Source: Dryas octopetala (Eukaryota > Streptophyta > Magnoliopsida > Rosales > Rosaceae). Taken from it: 64,000 nucleotides of DNA. Numbering within the stretch: position 1 is the stretch's first letter; every line of letters starts with the position of its first letter. The DNA is taken from positions 5,830,501 through 5,894,500 of the forward strand of contig OY992840.1 of assembly GCA_963921425.1 (NCBI GenBank). Reading direction: 5' to 3'. The notes under the pieces are model-generated. The model was not told the DNA's origin. It searched no databases and saw only the letters and a list, made by a program, of their open reading frames with translations. The translations under genes and the position numbers were made by a program. This document shows, one piece after another, positions 49,928 to 60,278 of the stretch.

Positions 49928-50693
49928 TATACCCAACATCATATCTTCATCTTCAACCTCTTTCATAACCAAACTTCAATTATAACCAAAGTTTTGACCT
50001 CATATCATCTAATCAAGTGTTTTAACCCAAATAGAGAGTCAAATCATTATTTCCAGACTCCAAATGAGGTATGTGTGCTAATTTTCTGCATTTTTTCGTG
50101 GGTATTAAAAGCTTAAGCAAATTTGGGTTCGCGCTTCATTCGATGGACCAGTGCCGAACATTTGCATTATGTTCGGCAGGTGCCTGTTGAACATTTGCAT
50201 TATATTCAGCAGGTTCCCACCGAATAATGATAGGATACTCGGCAGGTGCCCACCAAATAATGAGAAAATGTTTGGCAGGTACCCACCGAATAGTGCAAAA
50301 ATATCCAAAATTATCACACAACCATCGTTTGGTGCGCACCTACTGAACATCCTATCATTATTTGGTGGGCACCTGCTGAATATAATGCAAATGATCGGCA
50401 GGTGCCTGCCGAATAAAATGCAATGTTCAGCAGGTACCTGCCGAACATAATGCAAATGTTCGGCACTGGTCCATCGAACACTGCGCGAATCTAGATTTGT
50501 TCATGGCGTTCATAACACAAAAAATTTTGCACACAACCCTCGTTTAAAGGCTCCCAAACAACGATTTAACTCTTCATTGTCAAAACAACCTTGATTGGAT
50601 GATGTGGGGACAAAAATTAGTTTATGGTTTAAAGTTTAGTTATGAGAGTGAGGTTGAAAGTAAATTTGGGAGGGAGGGAGGGAGGTTGGGTAT
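49928..50693. mobile_element. fold-back element 3, standalone palindromic core with different arms
   Basis: An imperfect inverted repeat about 770 bp long centred near 50308. Left landmarks (ACCCAACATC, TTCAACCTCTTTCATAACC, ATCATCTAATCAAG, GAGTCAAATCATT) each have a diverged complement on the right in mirrored order. No clean target duplication found, so exact ends are uncertain. The arms differ from those of elements 1 and 2, but the centre shares their hairpin units. Confidence 0.75.
50136..50480. repeat. array of about nine GTTCGGC...GCCGAAC hairpin units
   Basis: Units spaced about 33 bases read like TTCGGCAGGTGCCTGCCGAA with variants. The outermost pair is ATGGACCAGTGCCGAAC on the left and GTTCGGCACTGGTCCAT on the right. 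Each unit is a small inverted repeat, and the array as a whole is one larger inverted repeat. Related units occur at 49300-49420 and 55065-55195. Confidence 0.88.
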
Positions 50694-51762
50694 TATTAAT
50701 AAGAGTATGATAGGAATTTGGATTGGGTGAAATGAGAAAATATTAATTTCAAAAAAGTGATGGTTGGGTAAATTGAGAAGTTGGGTAAAATAAGAAGATT
50801 TTTTTTGTATGTATAAAATTTATCATCTGCCATTGAGCATTCAATCCTTGTTTATGTACAGAAATAAAAAAGGGGACATCCCGGAGTTATTATTACAATT
50901 TATCCCAAACCTCATTTCGTCATACGGTTATTTGACTCATTTTCACATTCGTAACTTTCTCTCTAAGCACAACGTGTATAAAATTGACGGAAAATAATCA
51001 AGGGAAAATTAGAGTTTAGTCCTTCTAACATTTTTTATTTAGAAAAAAAAAACTTTATGACTTTTCTTTTCCCAAATAAAGTCCTTATTTTTTCTAAATA
51101 AAGTCTTTTGATCATTGCCTTGTCAAAGAAATATGTCATTATTTTTTTATTTTTTGAGGGTATAGGGTACAGATTCATACTTTCCTAGGATATAGAATGA
51201 GGTTTATGGAGGCTGTATGTTCTGCCCAAAATCTTAGAGTTAAAACCTAATATAAAGCCGACAAACTAGGGCTTGAGAAGAAGTAAAAATGCACTGCCGA
51301 ACACCGAAAATGACCGTCAAGGGCTCGGCACCTGGTATGTGTGAAAAAATTGAAACTAATTGACCAATATTATGTAATATGGAATTGTTACAATATTATT
51401 GAATTTTAGTTAGAATTTAAAAGCCATAAGGCTTTATTCAGTAAATTTTTAAATTAAAGAACTTAAATGACAGTTTTCCAATAATCAAATATTAATTTTT
51501 ACTGGTTAGGGGTCTTCTATTTGACAAAACAATAGATGAGGAATAATTGTCTAAAAAATTAGTTTGGGAAACAAACTGCGAACCTCAAATAGTTTGAAGG
51601 AATACATTGTAGTTAATGGTTATGGAATCGCCTTCAAATGACAAGTACATGAAGTCTTTTGTAGGCATTTATAATGAAATAGGGAGTGACTTTGAACTTT
51701 TAGGGCCGGTTGGGTTCGCGGAATTGATTTCCTGGGAAATCAATTCCAATGCCTTTTACAAG
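50694..51762. other. intergenic DNA with repeat fragments, no certain gene
   Basis: A dispersed repeat piece at about 51235-51275 matches 38935-38980. Bases 51290-51345 (CACTGCCGAACACCGAAAATG...GGGCTCGGCACC) look like a stray copy of the hairpin-core motif. A plus-strand ORF from 51616 opens MVMESPSNDKYMKSFVGIYNEIGSDFELL; it could be a 5' exon of the gene ending at 57134, but I cannot link them by frame or homology. Confidence 0.4.
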
Positions 51763-51770
51763 GAGAAGAG

Positions 51771-53348
51771 TAGGGGTAGGCACGGTGCGGTCCGGCCCAG
51801 TTCTCCCCCCCACACTGGCACTGCACTGGAGAAGCTTATCCGGTGCAGTGCGGTGCTGAGCACCGAAATTGATGCAGCAGAACTGGACCAACCTAGACTG
51901 GTAACAGTTCCGGTCTGGTCCAGTGCACTGTTTCTGGATGATAGACTGAGATGAGAGAGTGAGAGAGTGAGAGACTGGACCTAAAATCAAACCCCAAATT
52001 GCACAGAGATGATAGCCTGAGATGAGAGAGTGAGAGACTAGACCTAACCCGAAATCAAACCCCAAAATTGCACAGAGATGATAGACTGACAGATGAGAGA
52101 CGCGAGATGAGAGATGAAAGTGAGAAAGATGGTTACTTGAGACGATGCCGACGAGATGTACCGGAGATGCTACGACGACGCTGATGGTTACCTGAGAGGC
52201 TGAGATGAGCGTGAGAGCTGAGAGTGAGAGACAGAGCAGAGAGTTCAGACTCGACTGTGTGAGAGACTGAGATGAGAGTGAGAGATCAATTGGGGATTTG
52301 GGGTTGGGGTAATCCATAATTGGGTATTTGGGTAGGGTAATTGGCATAATTGCCTAAATGGCCAAATGGGTAAATTGATAATTTGCAAATTTGTAATTGA
52401 CTAATCTAATTAGTAATTAGGGTTTGACTTTTTGAGGGTTTCAAATTTTCAATTGGGGTTTCATTGAATTTTGGTGTTTCAATTGGGGTTTAGAGTATAG
52501 GGTATAGTCTTATAGTAAACATATACATACAAAAATTATAAGTTAGGATATAGTATAGTATTATAAACTATATACTATATGATACTATCAAATATATAAT
52601 TAGTGTTTCAATTAGGGTTTAAATTGGTAATTTGTAATTGACTAATCTAATTGGGGTTTGAGGGTTTCAATTGGGGTTTAGAGTATAGGGTATTTAGGGT
52701 ATAGTCTTGTAATAAATATATACATAAAAAAATTATAAGTTAGGATATACTATAGTATTATAAACTATATACTATATAGTACTATCAAATATATAATTAG
52801 TGTTTCAATCGGGGTTTAAATTGGTAATTTGTAATTGACTAATCTAATTAGGGTCGAGGGTTTCAATTGGGGTTTAGAGTATATGGGCCATAGGGCATTT
52901 AGGGTATAGGTTATAGTCTTATAGTAAACAATAATATATATAAAAAAATTATAAGCTAGGATATACTATAGTATTATAAACTATATACAATATAGTACAA
53001 TATATATAATATACTATATAGGCCATATAGGGATATATAAAATATATTTTAAGGTCTAAAATATAGTTAGGTTAATATTAATTTTATCATCTAAAATGTG
53101 TATAAATGTGTGTAAAAAAGTGTATAAAAATATAAAATGGTATAAATATGTATAAATATATATGTTTTTGGTCCTACACGGTCCGGCCTGGCTTCAAGAA
53201 GAGCAACACCCGAACCGGAACTGTATTGGACCGGTCCGGTCCAGTTTGGTCCAATCTTTGACTAGCTTTGGTCAACACGGTTTTTACGATTTTTTTACCC
53301 CCAGTTTGGTTCGGTGTGCCCGGTTCGCGGTTTAAATGCCCACCCCTA
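51771..53348. mobile_element. non-autonomous hAT element (1578 bp)
   Basis: Terminal inverted repeats TAGGGGTAGGCA (left) and complement TAGGGGTGGGCA (right). Perfect 8-bp target duplication GAGAAGAG at 51763-51770 and 53349-53356. These are diagnostic of hAT elements. Subterminal regions are rich in GGTCCGG/CCGGTTC words in both orientations. No transposase. The interior holds GAGATGAGAG-type tandem repeats (51955-52290) and a longer tandem array (52440-53000). Confidence 0.93.
52440..53000. repeat. three tandem copies of an approximately 190-bp AT-rich unit inside the hAT element
   Basis: Units start at CAATTGGGGTTTAGAGTAT (about 52480, 52668, 52863) and each continue to AGTATTATAAACTATATAC and TTGTAATTGACTAATCTAATT. 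Copies differ by small substitutions. Confidence 0.85.
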
Positions 53349-53356
53349 GAGAAGAG

Positions 53357-54608
53357 AATGTAAGATTTTCATTCCCTCATTTGGTAATGATGGGAAAGTA
53401 AACCAATAATTCTCTTTTTTATTTTTATTCCCTTGTTTGGTTTGTGCAGGAATAGGAAATAAAATTGGTCTAATTTTTCGATTATACCCTTATTTATTAA
53501 ACAAAAGTAATATTTTTTTCATTAATTAAATAAAATATTAGGGTTAATTTAGTCCACAAAATATGCAATAAATGCTTTCCCAAGGAGGGGGGAAACAAAA
53601 CCCAAGCTCAAACAAGGGTTTCATTTTCCCCCCAAATAAGGGAAATTATTTCCCTTGTGCCAGAAAATAATTCTGTGTACTTACCAAATATGAGAATGAA
53701 ATTAATTTTGCCTTGAGTATGCTACTGCAGTTTGATATTGTGGCTCCAAAAATCTTTTTTTCTTTTTTTGTTTTGTTCTTATTATGCAACTGGGTTCTAT
53801 GTAGTTTCTCCTCCCTTTAAAGAATAATTATGATGTAATTGGTCTGTATGGCATGCCTGATCCTTTGACGTGATTACTAGAAGACTTAAGTATTTGCAGT
53901 TCTTACCACATGAAAGCTATCGCATTTAGATTTTGATGTTTAGAGATTTTGGTATATGGTTCTTAGCAGTCATCTTAGAAAAATTATGCATTAACTGTCA
54001 ATTATTATACTTTTTTGCTATGAATCGTTTCATGAAAGTGAAAACTACCAATATGTTAATTTACACACCAATATGATTTTGTTTTCTATTTTATCTTTAT
54101 AAAGAGAATGATTATTCTCCTTTTTTCTATTTCAGTTCAATTTTAGTCGTTGTGGAATTAACTTCTATGTTTCTAAATGTAGATTAGAAGATAGTGCAAA
54201 GGACGGAATTTGGCATAATGGCTGGTGAAGCATAGAATTATGAGAAAAGAAAGGATCAGAGGATCAACTTGTTTGGCTAAGTCATTGACATAATAGAGGA
54301 TCAACTTGTCTGGCTAAGTCATTGCAAATTATTTATTTTTTAATTTTTTTTTTGTAATTGAGATACATTTTATATCTTTGTTTGAATACAATTTATATCT
54401 TCTAATAATATGTAGCTTACAAGTTTTGTTAGATCGATATTGTACTGTAATTTCTTTTTGGGTACTTTGAATATTATTGGTGCTTGGAATATGAAATATT
54501 TATGGGAATGAATGATTTTATACTTGCACAAATTTTAGGCCATTTCAAATATTGGTCCAATTGTATGTTCAATTAATTGATATTCCTTTTAGGTGAAAAA
54601 AAAAAAAG
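53357..54608. other. intergenic DNA, no certain gene
   Basis: Contains a short direct duplication (GAGGATCAACTTGTTTGGCTAAGTCATTG at about 54257 and 54296 onward, abbreviated here to its ends GAGGATCAAC...AAGTCATTG). No recognisable coding homology, although a spliced exon of the downstream gene could be hidden here. Confidence 0.4.
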
Positions 54609-54950
54609 GAGGGCTGCTATTTGCACACCTCTAAATTTCTTTTTGCACACCCTTTCTGAAAAAAAAAAAAAAAATTTAAGAGAAAAGACCATTTGGCCCT
54701 TCCCTTACCCACACACCCCCATCCCCATCTCCCCCCCGTACACACCCCCTTGCTTTGTTTTTTTTCCCTCCGCCCGATCACCACCTTCCTCGCACCAGCA
54801 GCACCACCACCTTCGTCGCACCAGCAGCACCACATTCCTCGCACCACCACCACTGCGCGCCACCATCTTCCTTGCAGCACCACCACCTTCCTCGCAGCAC
54901 CACCCAAAACAGCCACCATAACCAGCCTGGCAGCCCCTCCTCGGCTCCTC

Positions 54951-55002
<52 letters not shown>

Positions 55003-55560
55003 TCCTTCTCTCCTCTCACCCAAGCAGACAGCCAAACAAGTTAAAAAAAAAAAAAATTGCAGCGGGTTCGGCGGACCAGTGCCGAACCCGGTGGTTTCGT
55101 TCGACAGGTACCCGCCGAATAGAATAGGATTGTTCGGTGGGTACCTACCGAACGAAACCATTGGGTTCGGCACTGGTCCACCGAACCCGATCCAATTTTT
55201 TTTTTTTTAAGTTTTCTTCTCCGGCGCGCGACGGTGAGCTTGCTGGAGGAAGGGAGGTGGTCCGGGTAAGGGGAAGAAAAAGAAGAGAGGGTGGGGTGGT
55301 CGCCGGTGGTGGTAGGCTGCTCGGGGATGGGTGTGTGCCGGAGAGAGGAGAGGTGGGGAGGAGGTGTGTGGGTGAGGGGGTGTGTACGGGGGGGAGGGGG
55401 GAGATGGGGATGGGGTGTGTGTGTGTGTTTTTTTTTTCTGTTTAGGAAGGGTGTGCAAAAAGAAAAATTGATGGGGTATAAAGTCTTTTCCTTTGAGTTT
55501 TTATTATTTTTTTTAAGAAAGGGTGTGCAAAGAGAAGAAAAGGGTGTGAAATAGCAGCCC
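54609..55560. mobile_element. fold-back element 2, same family as element 1
   Basis: Left end GAGGGCTGCTATTTGCACAC is identical to that of element 1. The right end is the complement (ATAGCAGCCC) with the outer two bases changed. A-rich flanks on both sides make the target duplication unreadable. Inverted arms share landmarks (CACACCCCCATCCCCATC, CGTACACACCCCC). A (CT)n tract lies at 54955-54999. The centre (55065-55195) is a nested palindrome of GTTCGGC...CCGAAC units bracketed by GGACCAGTGCCGAACCC and its complement. No coding capacity. Confidence 0.88.
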
Positions 55561-55860
55561 AAAAAAAAAAAGATATATGTCATGCATTCCAATTCCTTTT
55601 TTTAAACCCAAATTAATAAATAATATCAGTTTTGGTTTAAAAGCTAAAATGTTATAATGTTTTGAAATCAGATTCTCTCTTAAATCTAATTTATAAATAT
55701 TATATTCTAATTTAGACCTGATATTTATGCTTTAGTTATATATAAGATTCCCTCGATATTTATACATTAGTTATATCCCTCGGTACAGTTCTTCCTATCT
55801 TTGTTAAACCTTTGCAAAGTCAAAAATTTTTGTTTAAACAAGGATGTGGTATATTTAATT

Positions 55861-56404
55861 TTTGGGTAAATTACACAAAAATAACTCAACTAACCACCCT
55901 ATATTACTTGAGTACCCCAATTAAAAAAAGTTGCTCGTAGATACCTCAATTACTGATTTTGCACATCCATGTACCTCCGTCAACTTTTCCGTCAGGTCTG
56001 CCGTTAATTGTCTACGTGGCACACTAGAAACATGCCACGTGGATAACAAAAAAAAAATTTTAAAAAATGAACTAATTATTTAAAAAAAAATTAAAAACTC
56101 AAAAAAATAAAAAATAAAAACAATAAAAATGGAGCACTTGCAGCACCCCTCCCTCCGCCCTCCGCCTCCCACCCCTCCCCCGAGACCCACCCAACCCCAG
56201 CCACCCACCCCTCCGACCCCAGCCACCTTGCCGGCGACCCCAGCCACCACGCCGGCGACCCACCAGACGACCCACCCGACCCCTCTCATCTCTCTCTAAC
56301 TCTCTCTCTCTCTCTCCCCGAAACCCCAGCCCCGAGCCCTCCTCCTTCCTCCTCCCCCGCGTCGGCCACCCAACTCAATGACCCCAGCCCCGAGCCCACT
56401 GTTA
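55861..56404. repeat. one-ended Mutator-like repeat
   Basis: Begins GGGTAAATTACACAAAAATA, a common end of plant Mutator-like or MITE elements. It contains paired CTACGTGGCAC / GCCACGTGG words and a C-rich pyrimidine stretch at 56140-56400. No complementary right end was found, so the element seems truncated or rearranged. Confidence 0.45.
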
Positions 56405-56793
56405 GGTAGATTTCCTGTATACATAACTTTATCAGTGTGTTCTCCTGGTGTTGTTCTTTGAGTTATGTTCTAATAGGTAGATTTTCAATATAAATCACCC
56501 CCTTTGTGGTAGGGGGGTTGAGAAAGAGTACATGACAAGAACTCCCATTATGGTAAAAAACTTTTTATTTGGTGTGGATTTTTATCATGATTTGGTTCCT
56601 TTGTCAATTTGAAAGTGAAAAGTACTCAATTTCTCCAACATTGTATCTGACAGAGGTTAATTCAAAGTCACTCTTGTTCTGGTCACATCTAGCATTGTTA
56701 ACTATGCAATTTATGCTATTAATATTTCTTTGTCCAGAAAAACTGATTCTTGCTAGTCTTTACCTCATTTTCCTCAATCATTTGGATGGACAG

Positions 56794-57134
56794 GGTTGGT
56801 GATAGAGACATAGGGTCATTCCTATTAACTAAATTTAGAACCAGGTATCAGGAAGTCCTGGCTAAGGCACATACCGCAACATTTACGGGAGCTTCGAAAT
56901 TGTTGTCTCTCTTAACAAATGAAGAAACCAAACGTGAGCTTTATATTTCATATTTTTCATCACTGTATCTCAAACTTATATATATGAATGTTGACAGAAA
57001 ATAGTTATCTGTATATGATTGTAGTGTATGAGGCAGCTCAATCCTCAATGGCAGCCTTTAAGAAGTGGCGGATGGGTGGCCCCAGATTCCAGAGAGCTTC
57101 CATTCTAAGGAGGAAGAGGAAGGAAACAGACTGA
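56794..57134 (+). CDS. unrecognised plant gene, last two coding exons
   Basis: Exon at 56794-56933 (acceptor GGACAG, donor AAAC/GTGAGC) encodes GDRDIGSFLLTKFRTRYQEVLAKAH...GASKLLSLLTNEETK. It joins in phase to 57025-57134 (acceptor TTGTAG), encoding YEAAQSSMAAFKKWRMGGPRF...RRKRKE and ending in TGA. The peptide is helical, with a basic C-terminus. The strong splice signals, phase match and amino-acid composition argue for a real gene. I do not recognise the family. The 5' exons are not identified; they would lie upstream among the transposons, possibly as far as the ORF at 51616. No function is proposed. Confidence 0.6.
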
Positions 57135-58638
57135 ATAGTTTCCCTTTATGTACTTTTCTGAATATATCATTGTCACAATTTTGATGTAATTTTTCTTATA
57201 AAACATATTATAATAGGATTAGAACTACTTTACTTATAAGTCAATATGTAGTTTAAATGTGATATGAAAGTACAATACTGAATTTTTTATGAGTTCATTT
57301 ATGATACAGAAACTTTATGAGTTACATACTGCTTGGACTTATTGGACTTGAGTTATTTTGACATCTAGACAATGAACTTATTCACCCTTGATGTTTCAAA
57401 TCATTATATAACTTTCAGACCCTGTGATTTTTCCCATGATTGAAATTAGAATTTTTCTGTTGTGTTGCTTCGAATTTCTGCTAATCAACTCATTTTTCTT
57501 TTGTGTTGCCTGATTTAAGATTAGAATCTTTGATTGCAAAAGATGGCATGCATCTCTGGCTATTGTCTAGTTGCAGAGGATGTTACGTTAAGATTTCGAT
57601 TTTTAAGACTAAATTATTGCACTTAAGAATATATGCAGACAAGATTTTTCCTGCTCTTACCCACTGAACTAGTGAAATTACTCTAATACAATCTCATGAC
57701 AAGACTATGATACATCTTCTCCGCATCCATTGCATCCATTTTTCCTCAGTACTGATGGTAATTTTTTTTTTTTTTTTTCAATTCAGAGCCATAAAATGAA
57801 TCCTGTTATTGAAACGTAAACCTTAATGTATACTACTCGGTTGCCCTAGTATGCTCCATGAAGTTTGTCTTTGATACAATTACTTATTGTAGAAGTTTTT
57901 GCTCTACCTACTTATGATTTGGACTTTGAAAGGTTTGTTATTTGTATTCAGAATTTCATGTTAAAAGTGGGGTTTTCATGACATTCCTTAGGAATAAATG
58001 TATGTATTATATAGGCCTGTGCAAGCATTTTCAAGTGAGGATGCTTTGTACTGCCTTATTTTCTGCTTTGTTGTATTTGTTGTTAAATGCACTAGTGATT
58101 GCAAATTAGCAAATTGTCATCTAAAAGAAAGCTTATTTGATAAGGGTTCTTTATTATATACGGATTTTTAAAACATAAGACATCTTATTTAGTTATTTCT
58201 TATGCCAAGATGTTTTAAGTGAATTTGTTGATAAATCTGTAGGTCCTACGGCTTCTGGTGTTCTGGGAAAATGGTAGGACTAAGTTCAAGGCTTCTTGTA
58301 AACAAAACAAAACAAAAAATGGTCAGCCACGCACCCCTCACTTGTAAGGCTGAAATACACATTTATTTACAGATAAAGAGTGGTGAGTGACCTTATCTTT
58401 AAATTCATATATTTACTGATGGAGAGCAGTGAGTGACGTGAGTGACCTTATCCTCAAATTCATATATTTATTTACCGATGGAAAGTGGTGCGTGACCTTA
58501 TACTCACATTTGTGTAATTTTTGATTTATTTTTGAAGTATTTCTGCTTCATTATTTCTCATTTAAAGTGGTTTTATGGACACTCAGAACTTTTAGGCATT
58601 TGATATACAATATGCATAATAAATATGCTTGGGTTATT
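57135..58638. other. 3' flank and intergenic DNA, with a short tandem repeat at 58361-58512
   Basis: No coding homology. At 58361-58512 there are three imperfect tandem copies of a roughly 50-bp unit: ATTTATTTACAGATAAAGAG...GTGACCTTATC, then diverged copies each ending GTGACCTTAT followed by CAAATTCATAT or CACATTT. Confidence 0.5.
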
Positions 58639-58646
58639 GGCTATGT

Positions 58647-58860
58647 TAGGGTTGGGAATAGGTCGGTTTTTACTCGACAACCGACCCAAAACTAACCCGA
58701 AATTGAGAGTCAGTTGCAACCGACATCCGACCATAGAAGTCGGTTTGGTTGTTCCCAACCAAACCACAACCATCGGTTCGGTTGTCAGTTTTGAAAAATG
58801 GCAGGCAATAGTCGGTTACCCGAACCGACCCAAACAACCTACCTTATGGAATTAAAGCTG
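58647..58860. promoter_or_regulatory. left terminal and subterminal region of the hAT element
   Basis: Contains the terminal repeat plus many copies of ACCGACC, AACCGAC, GTCGGTT and related words in both orientations. Such subterminal clusters are where hAT transposases bind. Confidence 0.75.
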
Positions 58861-59991
58861 GGCCTTTGGTAGCTTGGGCTGTGTGTGTGTGTGAGAGTTG
58901 TTAAAAATATCCCAGGCCCAAACCCAACTCCCAAGCCTCTCTCTCTAAGCTGACCATCGAATCACTCTCTCGGTCTCAGCCACTTCGATTTCCTCTAGGC
59001 TCCAGTGCTCTCTCATCTCATCTGCTCTCATCACTCATCTTCTGCATTACCAGCATCCAAAGTTGTATCACCGGCGCGACCAAGATTGCATCACCGGCGA
59101 CCAAGATTGCACCATCTCTCTCATTTGCCCAGTTGCCCTAAATCCCTAATTTGCTTATCATAAATCATGTAAGTCCATCTCTCCTTCCAAGGCAAAGGCT
59201 GAGTTTTATTAACATTTCTACTATTATTGTTTCCAAAGCATGGAGAGAAAATCTCTCCTTTTGATTGAAGAAGGCCATCATGCAACCTCCTTGATGGGAA
59301 CCCTCTTTCCCTCACCAACCTTAATTAGTTTTCGTCCAAAAAAAGCTAGCTACCTCTCCATTAAACATACATTTTGCTTCTATGGTAATGAAAAGAAGGT
59401 TTAAGCTTAGAAATTTAGATACTTATTAGTTATTTAGCTACTCTCTCTCTTTTTTTTTTTTTTTTTTTTGGGTTTCCTATATAAGGATAATTAGTTTATG
59501 TCAGATGTCTATCTCCATCAAACAAATAAAAATAGTATCAGGAGGACCCATAATTGCTCCTGTAATTAAAAAAGGCAATTCAAACTTCATTAATTCTAGA
59601 TGCATGGTGCAAGCTGAGTACTACATATTAAAAGAGATGGATATAAAATAAAACCACACTTTATGTGTATATATGATGCGTAATTAAGAAACTGAGATGT
59701 GTGCATCCTGTTTTTATATTTAATTTTAAGCATACCTAGTCATTAATATGGCTATTAAAATGTATGCAACTATTAATAATTAGATAGATCGGAAATAGAG
59801 GAATGATTAATTACTTCCAACATGGATGGGAAAAGAGCAGTGCCACCTAGTATGCTAAGGCCAGTGAGGTAGGCATTCTGTCCCGGCATCTCATCTTGGA
59901 TAGCATTGGTGCCATACTCCAACAATATTTGATGAATTGCTGTCAACAAAATGGCCTCTATATATCTTCCTTTAGCTACTTATTAGTTATT

Positions 59992-60240
59992 TAACACCAA
60001 TTCTGGTTTTTATTGTTGTTTATGAGTTTCTATACTAGTTTAAACTTTGGTTTCGATATGCTTGATTTAATCACACAGTAGGGTGTTAAGACCAATTCTG
60101 GTTTTTATTGTTGTTTATGAGTTTATACTAGTTTAAACTTTGGTTTTGATATGGTTGATTTAATCACGCAGTAGGGTGTTAACACCAATTTTGGTTTTTA
60201 TTGTTGTTTATGAGTTTATACTAGTTTAAACTTTGGTTGA
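59992..60240. repeat. 2.6 tandem copies of a 94-bp unit upstream of the hAT transposase
   Basis: Units start at 59992, 60086 and 60180 with TAA(C/G)ACCAATTCTGG, contain TTTATTGTTGTTTATGAGTTT and end at CACAGTAGGGTGT. The last is truncated after CTTTGGTT, 39 bases before the transposase ATG. Confidence 0.9.
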
Positions 60241-60278
60241 AATGAGTTTACTGATTTTTATTGTTGACTGATTTTAGA

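Larger units (their letters stand above)
51700..53690. repeat. older repeat split by the hAT insertion (probable MITE)
   Basis: The sequence left of the hAT element (GGTTGGGTTCGCGGAATTGATTTCC from about 51706) and the complement of the sequence near 53640-53690 (TTTGGTAAGTACACAGAATTATTTTC) look like diverged inverted ends of one repeat. Ends are approximate and no target duplication was found. Confidence 0.45.

Noticed and set aside
50105-50455. ORFs on both strands with repeated FGRCPPN-like peptides, suggesting a repeat protein
   Set aside because: They are translations of the 33-bp hairpin units in several frames and both strands, so the repeat is at DNA level.
51700-52347. Minus-strand ORF of 215 codons
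   Set aside because: Lies within the left end and GAGA-rich repeats of the non-autonomous hAT element; Ser/Leu repeats reflect the DNA repeat.
54577-55592. Several ORFs of 100-180 codons
   Set aside because: All lie in the arms or core of fold-back element 2, are low-complexity and shadow one another.
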